64,000 nucleotides of DNA from an uncultured Oscillibacter sp. (GTDB taxonomy: Bacteria; Bacillota; Clostridia; Oscillospirales; Oscillospiraceae), in the NCBI GenBank assembly GCA_910587705.1, contig CAJUMX010000002.1, forward strand, positions 124,001-188,000. Direction: 5' to 3'. The notes below the pieces were generated by a model. That model saw only the letters and a list, made by a program, of their open reading frames with translations, was not told where the DNA came from and made no database searches. Every line of letters begins with the position of its first letter. The first letter of the stretch is position 1. Below are positions 40,939-49,359 of the stretch, piece by piece. Position numbers and translations under genes: made by a program.

Positions 40939-41988
40939 TCAATCGATAAATACCTGATCACAGCCCAGAATCGCTTGGAAAATTTCCCGGCGGAGCATCA
41001 GCTCATTGGGGATAAAACCGTCCTGAATGTACTTTCGGATAATGGTTCCGCTGATCTCCACACGGTCCGTGTTATAATGGGCACAGTGCTTGTCCGTCAC
41101 AATCTGCCCGCATTTTTGGCAGTAATAGGGCTCCCGGGTCAGCAGCAACTGAATCCCAAGCTCCGGCTCCAGCTCCCGGGCCAGCGCGTGGGCGTCATAC
41201 GGGCCGTAATATCCGCCGACACCGGCGTGATCCCGCCCAATGATGAAGTGTGTACAGCCCAAATTCCGGCGAATCAGCGCATGAAAAACCGCCTCCCGCG
41301 GACCGGCATACCGCATCTGCGTCTTAAGTCCCGCAATATGGACCCGCTCCGCCGGGTAAAAGTCCTCCGCCATTTTTCGATAGGCGGCCATGACGGCCTC
41401 TTCCGTGAAGTCCCCCTTCTTTTTCCAGCCTACAATCGGGTTGATGAACAGACCGTCGCAAATCTCCAGGCCGATGCGCTGGATATGCTCATGGGCTTTG
41501 TGAATCGGGTTTCTGGTCTGGAAACCTACCACAGTGCTCCATTTCCGCTCCGCAAAAACCCGTTTCGTGTCTTCCGGGCAAAGCGCACCGTCTAAAAGGC
41601 CGCGTTCCAGCAGCATGACGGGGCCGCCCACACGGAAGCGAGACCGCTCCCGCTCCTTGTGTACGCCAGGATGCGCGTCATCCAGTGTCCGAAAAACCTT
41701 TTTCAGGTCGGACTCGGTCAATATGAATTTACTGTCCGCCGTCAGCTCCGCTACAGGCCGCCCCCGAAAGGACAGGGTGAGAACGTCGCCAGGCTCTGTT
41801 TGCTTGTACTGCTCCTCTGGAAGGTCCAGTGTTACAGGCAGTGGAAATACCTCTCCATTTTCCAAGTGGTACTGGTCCACTACGCCGCGAAAATCCCCTT
41901 TGCCCAAGAACCCCGTCAGCGGTGCCAGCACTCCGGTAGTTATATTGATAATGTCCTGCAGTGTTTCCTCATTGATTGCTACCGTCAT
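40939..41988 (-). CDS. sat: Sulfate adenylyltransferase (ATP sulfurylase, single-chain Sat type)
   Basis: This 349-residue protein has the ATP-sulfurylase motifs QTRNPIHKAHEH (HxxH) and GRDHAGVGGYYGP, and a zinc-ribbon-like CQKCGQIVTDKHCAH near the C-terminus. It makes APS from sulfate and ATP. It is shorter than usual (~390) because the N-terminus begins directly at TGVLAPLTGFLGK. It overlaps cysC by 4 bases (ATGA), so the two steps to PAPS are coupled. Confidence 0.92.
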   Translation of the reverse strand: MTVAINEETLQDIINITTGVLAPLTGFLGKGDFRGVVDQYHLENGEVFPLPVTLDLPEEQYKQTEPGDVLTLSFRGRPVAELTADSKFILTESDLKKVFRTLDDAHPGVHKERERSRFRVGGPVMLLERGLLDGALCPEDTKRVFAERKWSTVVGFQTRNPIHKAHEHIQRIGLEICDGLFINPIVGWKKKGDFTEEAVMAAYRKMAEDFYPAERVHIAGLKTQMRYAGPREAVFHALIRRNLGCTHFIIGRDHAGVGGYYGPYDAHALARELEPELGIQLLLTREPYYCQKCGQIVTDKHCAHYNTDRVEISGTIIRKYIQDGFIPNELMLRREIFQAILGCDQVFID

Positions 41989-42512
41989 TGAACAGCACCT
42001 CCAAACTCCGCGCCATATTTTCTCTTGAGGTAATCGAGAACCGCTTGAAAGGTCTCCTCCTCGGTCATCTTGTCCACCTCCAAAACGAGGTCCGGGTGCT
42101 GCGGTTCATCAAACCTTGCGTCAATACCCACCAGCTGGGTCTTTCCGGCGTTCTCTCGGTAGACGCCCTTTACATCATGTTCCATACTGATACGCAGATC
42201 CTTTTTGAGATAAATCTCATGATACCCGACGATCTTCCGCCGGGCCAACGCCCGCAGCGGCTCCAGCGGCGAAATATTGCAGATGATTCCCACGATGCCA
42301 TTCCGGCCCAGCAGATATGCGCCAAGAAGGATACGCTTCACATTCGCCTCCCGGTCGGCATCGGAATATCCCAAGTCCCGGTCAAAAAGATCCCGAACCT
42401 CATCTCCGTCCAGCAGATAGTTTTTCACGCCCTTATCATTAAAATACCGCTCCAGCATCCGACCGATTGTTGTTTTGCCCGCGCCGGATATTCCCATCAA
42501 CCATACAATCAT
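41985..42512 (-). CDS. cysC: Adenylyl-sulfate kinase
   Basis: This 175-residue P-loop kinase has WLMGISGAGKTTIGRML, YLLDGDEVRDLFDRDLGYS, and ICNISPLEPLRALAR. It phosphorylates APS to PAPS. CysC homologues in glycan loci can act on other substrates (for example the cytidine-diphosphoramidate kinase of Campylobacter capsule). The co-encoded Sat favours genuine APS here. Start 42512 has AAGGAG. Confidence 0.92.
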   Translation of the reverse strand: MIVWLMGISGAGKTTIGRMLERYFNDKGVKNYLLDGDEVRDLFDRDLGYSDADREANVKRILLGAYLLGRNGIVGIICNISPLEPLRALARRKIVGYHEIYLKKDLRISMEHDVKGVYRENAGKTQLVGIDARFDEPQHPDLVLEVDKMTEEETFQAVLDYLKRKYGAEFGGAVQ

Positions 42513-42559
42513 CCGTATCCATCTCCTTGCATCCGTCTTTTGTTCAGCAGGTCTGCCGC

Positions 42560-44377
42560 TCAGTCGGCCTCTTTCTCCCAAAGAGGCCGACCAAGTTCCG
42601 GGTGATCCGTCAGGAAACTCTCGTACAGCTTTCTGCTGAATTTGAACTTGTCATATTTGCGCACATCAATAAAATAATCTCCGCATGCCTTCCGCAGCTT
42701 CGCCCGTAGCTCTTCATCTTCCAACAGTACCAGTGTCTCCTGCTCGTCTTTACCAAAAACGTAAAAATACTCCTCACCCAAAGCGTTGATTACATATTTG
42801 CAGGTTTCGGTGCAAACTCCGCGGTAGGCAAATCCACTTCGATATGGTTCGTTTTTGTTGCTTTCAATTGACGCATTGACGATGGTCTCTTTATAATAAT
42901 CGACATCCTGGAATTTGACTTCATCTCGCAAAATATTGTCGAAACAGTTTGTCTCTGGCTCAATGACCCAGCGAACCAAATCCTCAAAGTTGGTATACTG
43001 GAAAAAACGGGATATTCTCTTTTGCGGAATACCGTCGCCAAGAACCGCACAGTAGGTATGCAGCCGCTCCTCACACCAAGCGGTCATATCGGACCAATAG
43101 CGCCCATGGTCACTGAAGAAGATCTGAGGCTTGCCTCCAACCATCCGGTTATACAGCCGCAGGCATTGATCGAGGTATCCCAGGGTCGTCCTTCTTCGCT
43201 TCAGGGCCTGCTCCGTCCTTGTGTGGGGATTGGCCGGTACATATTGGAAATCATTTTCTACATCCGGAGAGTTCATGGGCTCATGCCCTTCCGCGAGGAA
43301 ATGAAAAATATAAAAGCAAGGTTTCTCCGCCGCCAATAGAGTTTGCAATCCTTGCCACCAAATCAAGCTGCAAGACATGCTTTCTATAATTCCCGGAACA
43401 ACATATTCTGAATCCACTGCCCAAATTGGGAACGACACCCACCGAAACTCATAGCCTCGCTCCTCTAAATAGCGAACCAGAGAGCTGTTTTCACGGCTAA
43501 TCGCATTTTGCGTTTGTGGAAAACCGTCAATGGGAAGAAGTTTTTGGAAAATCGCCTGAAGCACCGGCCGGGTCCAGGGAGTATTGGTGTAGGTATTCTC
43601 AAAAAAGCACCCAGTTTCCGCCATGGCTCTCAACTCCGGCATATTCTCCAGGTCTCGGAAATTAATCGCGTCTGTCCAAAAGGCAAAAATATCCCGTTCC
43701 TCGCGGCTCGCGATTTGAGCCTGAAGGACATCTAGCAGACGCTTTGCTCTCTCCCAAGTTTCAATCAGGAATGGATATCTCCCCTCTTGTCCTCCATTCT
43801 CCTCATAAACCTTGTCGATCATAACGAAGTCTTTGTACTCCGCCGCCGCCTGCAAAAACTCGCGCAAGGCGCCTTCCTCTTCAGGACCACCGCGGCTTTC
43901 CCTGTACCTCAGATAAAAATAGTTCAACATCATCGGAAGTCCCACCTGATAGTGATGGATACCTTCTCTCAGTGCGATTCCATGCTCCTGAAGCAGGTCA
44001 TAAATATCAATAACTTGCCCCTGAAAAGTATTCAGCTCTCTTCGTATATGTTCTCTGAACATATACGTCGCGGATATGACATATCCGCAATCCGCCTGAT
44101 TCAGCTTCTCGGAATGAAAGAGCGGGTAACCGCAGAAGCTCCCCTCTTCCTTTTTATAGTCAAATACGCCGATTACATTTGTCCGGCTGAAATCAATCGC
44201 CCTCAGTAAGTATTGTGCGCCTTGGTCGGCACACCTGACAGCGACTCTTGCCCCTGCGGGAATCGCATCTACCTTCTCTTGAATTACTCGTATAATCTCT
44301 CTATAAAAATCTTTACAAATCTCGTTTGTCCCCAAAGTATCGTGCAACTCTTTATATAGCGAAAGTACTTCGTTCAT
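42560..44377 (-). CDS. Cytosolic alkaline-phosphatase-superfamily protein with Rossmann-like N domain
   Basis: This 605-residue protein has no signal peptide or membrane helix. Residues ~45-150 look like a Rossmann/PglD-type nucleotide-binding domain (VAVRCADQGAQYLLRAIDFS, GYVISATYMFREHI). Residues ~270-450 resemble the sulfatase/phosphotransferase fold: FWTDAINFRDLENMPEL, then YTNTPWTRPVL, where Thr occupies the nucleophile position (not the CxPxR of sulfatases), and FFSDHGRYWSD for metal binding. I infer a phospho- or sulfo-transfer role tied to Sat/CysC. A TATAAT at 44434-44429 may be an internal promoter. AAGGAG precedes the ATG. Confidence 0.65.
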   Translation of the reverse strand: MNEVLSLYKELHDTLGTNEICKDFYREIIRVIQEKVDAIPAGARVAVRCADQGAQYLLRAIDFSRTNVIGVFDYKKEEGSFCGYPLFHSEKLNQADCGYVISATYMFREHIRRELNTFQGQVIDIYDLLQEHGIALREGIHHYQVGLPMMLNYFYLRYRESRGGPEEEGALREFLQAAAEYKDFVMIDKVYEENGGQEGRYPFLIETWERAKRLLDVLQAQIASREERDIFAFWTDAINFRDLENMPELRAMAETGCFFENTYTNTPWTRPVLQAIFQKLLPIDGFPQTQNAISRENSSLVRYLEERGYEFRWVSFPIWAVDSEYVVPGIIESMSCSLIWWQGLQTLLAAEKPCFYIFHFLAEGHEPMNSPDVENDFQYVPANPHTRTEQALKRRRTTLGYLDQCLRLYNRMVGGKPQIFFSDHGRYWSDMTAWCEERLHTYCAVLGDGIPQKRISRFFQYTNFEDLVRWVIEPETNCFDNILRDEVKFQDVDYYKETIVNASIESNKNEPYRSGFAYRGVCTETCKYVINALGEEYFYVFGKDEQETLVLLEDEELRAKLRKACGDYFIDVRKYDKFKFSRKLYESFLTDHPELGRPLWEKEAD

Positions 44378-44492
44378 AAAGCACTCCTTTCTTATTGCCG
44401 TCAGTATTTCCTTTCCGCCAGACAGCGGATTATATAGCGTATGTCTCAGAAAAGCATTTTCCATCTTATTTTCTTATCTCCCACTGCCGTTT

Positions 44493-45686
44493 TTAAACGG
44501 GGATATCATAAAACCACTTTTCCAAGTCAAGTGAACCGGCCAAGAGCGTGCGTTTAATCATTTCCAAAATGCGTCCCGACGTATTCCCATCCCCATAGGG
44601 ATTCCTGGCAGCAGCGGCTTTTTTCCGAAAATCCGGTGAGCAGGCCCGCTCCAAGGCACGGAGGATATCCTCCCTCTCCGGTCGGCAGTTCAGCACGCTT
44701 TCCGCCTGAATTCTCCCCCGCTGGCGGTCGCCAATGTTAATGGTCGGAATTCCAAAGGACGGTGCTTCCAACAGACCGCTGGAGGAATTCCCCAATACGC
44801 ACAGGGCGTATTTCAAGGCACTCATATACCTGCGCATTCCAAGAGACACAACGACATGGCAATGAGAATGTTCTTTTTTGAATATGTCCAATCTCTCGTT
44901 GATGCTCTGGCCACCGGTATCCGCATTGGATTTTGTGATCAAAAAATGTAGGTCCTCCCGACTGGCGATCGCCGCCAGCAGCTCCTCCAATTGTGCCTCC
45001 GCTGAACCTGGCTCCAGCGTAACTGGATGGAAGGTTGTCACCACATACGGCTTTTGAAGCAGCGGGAAGCGCAAATCGGATTCCAGCTGCTCCGGCGTCA
45101 GGAAGTCCGTATGAAGCGCGTTCTCCACCCCCAGGCCCCCTACGTTAAATACCCTGGCCGGGTCCTCCCCTAACTGGATCACCCGCCTTCGGTATGGCTC
45201 CGCCGCAGTAAAATGGAGATAGCTCATCTTTGTGATGCAGTGGCGGAAGCATTCGTCCATTGCTCCTTCCGTAGTCTCTCCCCCGTGAAGGTGTGCAATG
45301 GGAATACAGACACTGACTGCGGCGGCACATACCGCAAAGGTCTCATAGCGATCCCCCAGCACAACCAGCAAAGCGGGCCGGCAATCCTGAAAATAAGAGC
45401 CAAAGCCCTCGATAGCCCGGGCCATACTATGAGACATCGCTCCCGGCGCGTCGCTGCCATTTTCCAATATTGAAATCCTTGCGTCAATGGAAAAACCATC
45501 CGCCTCAATTTCCCGGACTGTCATGCCGAAGGCTTCTGACAAGTGGGTCCCTGTTACCAGCAGTCTCAGGTCTAAGCTCCCATCCTTCGAAAGCGCCAAC
45601 AGCAGAGGCCGCAAAATCCCATAATCAGCCCGGGTGGTTGTCAGAACACAGATTGGAAAACGTGGATTACTTCTTTCAGCTTCCAT
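44493..45686 (-). CDS. legG: NeuC/LegG-type UDP/GDP-sugar 2-epimerase (hydrolysing)
   Basis: This 397-residue protein of the WecB/NeuC family has the TTTRADYGILRPLL opening, LLVTGTHLSEAFGMT, VLGDRYETFAVCAAA, HLHGGETTEGAMDE and GNSSSGLLEAPSFGIP motifs. In this context it should hydrolyse and epimerise the 2,4-diacetamido-2,4,6-trideoxy sugar nucleotide to the free sugar for LegI. NeuC of sialic acid synthesis is the alternative. The start 45686 is chosen over the long upstream extension, which runs into neuB; spacing to the ribosome site is long. Confidence 0.85.
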   Translation of the reverse strand: MEAERSNPRFPICVLTTTRADYGILRPLLLALSKDGSLDLRLLVTGTHLSEAFGMTVREIEADGFSIDARISILENGSDAPGAMSHSMARAIEGFGSYFQDCRPALLVVLGDRYETFAVCAAAVSVCIPIAHLHGGETTEGAMDECFRHCITKMSYLHFTAAEPYRRRVIQLGEDPARVFNVGGLGVENALHTDFLTPEQLESDLRFPLLQKPYVVTTFHPVTLEPGSAEAQLEELLAAIASREDLHFLITKSNADTGGQSINERLDIFKKEHSHCHVVVSLGMRRYMSALKYALCVLGNSSSGLLEAPSFGIPTINIGDRQRGRIQAESVLNCRPEREDILRALERACSPDFRKKAAAARNPYGDGNTSGRILEMIKRTLLAGSLDLEKWFYDIPV

Positions 45687-45705
45687 CCCGACAATTCCAC
45701 CTCCC

Positions 45706-46701
45706 CTACAGCTCGATCTTTTCATCCTCTCCAAAGTCTCTCTTAGCCTGGGTACCCAGGGCCTCGAACCAACGCATGGGGCTGACGCCCCCGCCAGGGC
45801 GCTTGGCCGTGAGATTCTCCTCTGTAAATACCTCTCCCCGGGCGATGGCCTGGCGGGCCACCAGACTCTTTCGGGCAATGTCCCGGTTCTTTGCCTCGGA
45901 GGGGCTCACCCTCTTCTCCCCGCTCCCCAGCGCCTTCTCGATGTGCCGGACCGCCGTCACCATAGCAGCCAGCTCCCCCGGCTCCAAGCTGGCCTTGTGA
46001 TCCGGACCCTCCATATTCCGGTCCAAAGTAAAATGCTTCTCAACGACAACCGCCCCCAGAGCCGCCGCCGCGATGGGAACCTCAATGCCCGGCGTGTGGT
46101 CCGAATAGCCCACGTCTACCCCGAACCGCTCCCGCATGGAGGCCATGGCCCGGAGGTTCACGTCCTCATAGGGCGTGGGGTACTCCGTGTTGCAGTGCAG
46201 CAATGTGATCTTCGGCGTGCCGTTGGACCGCAGAGCATCCATAGCGGCCTGGATTTCCTCCATTTCACACATGCCAGTGGACAGGATCACCGGCTTTTTC
46301 GTCCTGGCGATGTCCAGAAGATACGGCAGGTTTGTCACCTCGCCGGAGGGAATTTTCCAGAAGGGCATGTCTAGCTTTTCTAAAATTGCAACGCTGGTCC
46401 GCTCAAAGGGCGTGGAGGCAAAGCCAATCCCAATTTCGTCACAATGGATTTTCAATTTCCTGTATTCCTCAGGCCGCAGCGTCAGCTTTTTCAGCATGTT
46501 CAGCTGATTTTCCTCTGCGTCCGTCGTCTCCTTTTGATAGCTGGCCTTGCCCGCATAGCGGGAAGCCAGCTCCTCCGGCTGGAAGGTTTGATATTTCACG
46601 ACATCGGCCCCAGCAGCCTTCGCCGCATCCGCCATTTTCAGCGCAAGGCCAAAATCTCCATTATGGTTCACGCCCGCTTCCGCAATGATTTGAATTGGCA
46701 T
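45706..46701 (-). CDS. legI: N-acetylneuraminate/legionaminate synthase (NeuB/LegI)
   Basis: This 331-residue protein has IIAEAGVNHNGDFGLALKM, VKYQTFQPEEL, IGFASTPFE, STGMCEMEEI, GYSDHTPGIEVPI and EKHFTLDRNMEGPDH, and a C-terminal SAF (antifreeze-like) domain (SLVARQAIARGEVFTEENL). It condenses a six-carbon amino sugar with PEP to a nine-carbon nonulosonate. With LegB/LegC/LegG nearby, legionaminate or a derivative is the likely product. AGGAGG precedes the ATG. Confidence 0.9.
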   Translation of the reverse strand: MPIQIIAEAGVNHNGDFGLALKMADAAKAAGADVVKYQTFQPEELASRYAGKASYQKETTDAEENQLNMLKKLTLRPEEYRKLKIHCDEIGIGFASTPFERTSVAILEKLDMPFWKIPSGEVTNLPYLLDIARTKKPVILSTGMCEMEEIQAAMDALRSNGTPKITLLHCNTEYPTPYEDVNLRAMASMRERFGVDVGYSDHTPGIEVPIAAAALGAVVVEKHFTLDRNMEGPDHKASLEPGELAAMVTAVRHIEKALGSGEKRVSPSEAKNRDIARKSLVARQAIARGEVFTEENLTAKRPGGGVSPMRWFEALGTQAKRDFGEDEKIEL

Positions 46702-46710
46702 GGTTTCCTC

Positions 46711-47361
46711 CTAATGTTCCGCTGGGTAGCGTTTCAGAACCCTGGCGGGAATTCCGGCTGCTAAAACACGTTCGGGAAGCGGAGACAGCGCCGCCGCACC
46801 CGCTCCGATGGTTGTGTGTTCGCCAATTGTTATGTGATCGGAAACCACCGCTCCCAAGCACACCCGGCAGTACGGCCCCAGCACAGCGCCGCCGCCCAGC
46901 ACCGCCTTTGGCGCTATGTGGGAAAAGGCTCCGATTTCACATTCGTGCTCCACAACAGCGCCTGTGTTTACAATGCAGCCCTTCCCAATCCGCGCATCCG
47001 CGTTTATGACGGCGCCTGGGCAAACCAGGACCCCTGGTCCCAGCTGCGCGCTGGGGCTGACCACTGCTGTTGGGTGAATCAATGTAACCAGCGTAAAACC
47101 GGCAGCTTCCACCTCCGACAAGACCTGTGCCCGGCAGGCCGCATCCCCAATCGCCACAAAGGCGAGGGGGCATAATGTACGCCATTCTGAAAAGGTGCGC
47201 AGGCTTTGAGGAAGAATGGGTACATCGCCCCACTCTCCCCGGACCGCATCGCCGCTGATCATAATTTGCCGCGAGTACATTTCTCTGGCGCAGTCGCTGG
47301 CTACTTTGGCATGGCCGCCGGTGCCGAAAATTAGAATATCAATCCGCTGTTCGCTGTCCAC
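46711..47361 (-). CDS. legH: Sugar O/N-acetyltransferase (NeuD/PglD/LegH family)
   Basis: This 216-residue protein has an N-terminal Rossmann-like PglD domain (ILIFGTGGHAKVASDCA) and a C-terminal left-handed beta-helix of hexapeptide repeats (ATVV-type: IGKGCIVNTGAVVEHECEIG, ITIGEHTTIGAGAA). It acetylates a 4-amino sugar nucleotide, or a nonulosonate. The LegH role is inferred from LegB and LegC in the same locus. GTG start at 47361. Confidence 0.82.
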   Translation of the reverse strand: MDSEQRIDILIFGTGGHAKVASDCAREMYSRQIMISGDAVRGEWGDVPILPQSLRTFSEWRTLCPLAFVAIGDAACRAQVLSEVEAAGFTLVTLIHPTAVVSPSAQLGPGVLVCPGAVINADARIGKGCIVNTGAVVEHECEIGAFSHIAPKAVLGGGAVLGPYCRVCLGAVVSDHITIGEHTTIGAGAAALSPLPERVLAAGIPARVLKRYPAEH

Positions 47362-47429
47362 GTTGTCACCCTATTTTCCACTTCAGAGTACGTCCCTGGG
47401 GTTAAAAACAATCTCTGCATTCCGCTGTA

Positions 47430-48467
47430 TTACATCCGTTTCAAAATTTCCTCCGCATAAGCGTCAATATTGTCCGTCGAATTATAAACGGGATACACAC
47501 ATTGCGCGCACATTTCATACCGATCTTTATTGCCCGACAGCATATCAATCCAAAACTTTTTCAGCAGGTCCCCCTTCCATACATCCATCAGACTCTGCCG
47601 CTTCAAATCCCCGATCACCAGCTTGCGCCGCCAATCCGAGCAGCACACATTCGCAATTCCATCCGGCGCAATTGTAAGACTGTAAAAGGGAAACGGGCAA
47701 ACCCGTGCCACCTGTGGAGTCTGTCCATGCACCCCCATCTGCTGCAGCTCAAAACGATTTTCTAAATCTCCCCATCCTGACCAAACAGGAACAATATGGT
47801 CAATCCAGATTTTATGGCATATATCCCCAAACAGCCGGTAAAAAGTCTCTTCCTTCTCTTTTGTGTCTACGGCAACATCCACAATTTTTACATATACTTC
47901 CAGAGCTTTCCCCATGCGGTTACTCTGCTCAAAAAGATCTTTAATATTGGCAATCAACTGGTCAAAATCTATGCTGACTCCCGCTATTTCACGGTAACCC
48001 TCCCCGCTGATCTCTTCAATCGAAATCCGGATGCGATCAAGTCCGCTTTCAACCAATTCTTTATTTAGCCGCGGATTCAATTTACTGCCGTTCGACACAA
48101 TCTCAATAAATTCAGATACGTTTTTTTGTTTCGCATAGCGGATCATCTCCGGGAGCTCCGGATGCAGCAGCGGTTCTCCGTGCTGTGAAATCCTCAACAT
48201 TTTCAACTTGTCGGGAAACGAAGCGATATCATCGACGATTTTCTCGTACAGTTCCATGGACATAAGCTGCTTTTTAAAGTCCAACTCCTCATCAGTCGTC
48301 TGCATCGCACAAAATTTGCACTTGAAGTTGCACAAATTGCATGGGTCAATAAACAGTGAATACGGCGTCCGCAAAGGCAGTACATCTTCCAATTTACTTC
48401 GGTGCTCATTAACTAGGTTCTTCTTTTCCGCATTCATATGGTTCCTCACTTCCGCATCAATTGTCAT
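47430..48467 (-). CDS. Radical SAM/SPASM-domain protein 1
   Basis: This 345-residue protein has the iron-sulfur motif CNLCNFKCKFC (CxxxCxxC) near residue 43, ISQHGEPLLHPEL and a C-terminal SPASM-type cysteine set (CCSDWR and CAQCVYP). It is paralogous to the protein at 52152-53144, with the same motif spacing. The likely role is radical modification of a sugar or nucleotide sugar. Start 48467 (AGGAAGAG) or 48437. Base composition is AT-richer than its neighbours. Confidence 0.83.
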   Translation of the reverse strand: MTIDAEVRNHMNAEKKNLVNEHRSKLEDVLPLRTPYSLFIDPCNLCNFKCKFCAMQTTDEELDFKKQLMSMELYEKIVDDIASFPDKLKMLRISQHGEPLLHPELPEMIRYAKQKNVSEFIEIVSNGSKLNPRLNKELVESGLDRIRISIEEISGEGYREIAGVSIDFDQLIANIKDLFEQSNRMGKALEVYVKIVDVAVDTKEKEETFYRLFGDICHKIWIDHIVPVWSGWGDLENRFELQQMGVHGQTPQVARVCPFPFYSLTIAPDGIANVCCSDWRRKLVIGDLKRQSLMDVWKGDLLKKFWIDMLSGNKDRYEMCAQCVYPVYNSTDNIDAYAEEILKRM

Positions 48468-48476
48468 GGACTCTTC

Positions 48477-49358
48477 CTATTCTGTTCTCCTCAATTCCTC
48501 AAAAGGAATTTTTTCCTTGCACGCCTGATAATACGCATACAGCTCTTCCACCGCGTCCTTTAAAGCATGCAGCTTAAGGGGCCCCATTTCCGCCTCCAAA
48601 CGGCCGCAGCTGGCGGTATAGGCCAGATTCCAGCCCTCCTTCGCCACCTCCACCGGCAGGGTTTTTCCGGAGATCTCCAGCACCACGTCCGCAATCTCCC
48701 GCAGGGAAACCGGCCGGCCGGTGCAGACGTTGTAGTCATGGAATTTCGGCTCATGCTCCAAAAACCAAAGTACGATGGGAGCCAGGTCCTCCACATACAA
48801 ATAGTCAAACATACAGTTCTGGCGGATGCTCAAGGGCAGATCATACATGGCCTTGCAGCAGAGATTGGAGATAAACTTGCTCTGCCAGTGCTCGTACTTT
48901 CCGAAGATGCCGAACAGGCGCAGATTGTAGATATTCCGGCTCTTCCGGGCGTGGAGGGTCATAATATATTTTTCCAGTCCGTAATACCAAGTTGGAATCG
49001 AACGTCCGATGTCCTCCTCCCGGATATTCTCCATGGGAAACCGCTTGTCAAACTCCGCGCCAGAGCCGAAATACAGCACCTTGTCCAACTGCCCGCTGAG
49101 CTTGTCAAGGTTGTAAAACATCTGCAAGTCATGGAGCATGGCGTCCTCCGGGCCAGTGTGCACGAGGCTTTGAAGGGCGCTGTGAATCACGGTGTCTATA
49201 CGGCATTCATCCAAATACCGGGCTACCAGGTCATAGTCGCAGAGGTTCAGCTCCTGGCTGGAAGGCGTGTACACCTCATACCGTTCCCTCAAAATAGGCG
49301 CGAGATTCTGCCCCACAAAGCCCCTGGGCCCCGCCCCGGTCAGCAAAATCCGCCTCAT
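48477..49358 (-). CDS. NAD-dependent epimerase/dehydratase (extended SDR)
   Basis: This 293-residue extended SDR has the GAGPRGFVGQNL nucleotide-binding loop and a YGLEK (YxxxK) active site. It starts 1 base after the ThDP enzyme stop. In yersiniose synthesis a reductase (YerF) follows YerE, and I infer that this SDR fills that role; a GDP-sugar reductase is the alternative. Confidence 0.78.
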   Translation of the reverse strand: MRRILLTGAGPRGFVGQNLAPILRERYEVYTPSSQELNLCDYDLVARYLDECRIDTVIHSALQSLVHTGPEDAMLHDLQMFYNLDKLSGQLDKVLYFGSGAEFDKRFPMENIREEDIGRSIPTWYYGLEKYIMTLHARKSRNIYNLRLFGIFGKYEHWQSKFISNLCCKAMYDLPLSIRQNCMFDYLYVEDLAPIVLWFLEHEPKFHDYNVCTGRPVSLREIADVVLEISGKTLPVEVAKEGWNLAYTASCGRLEAEMGPLKLHALKDAVEELYAYYQACKEKIPFEELRRTE

Positions 49359-49359
49359 A

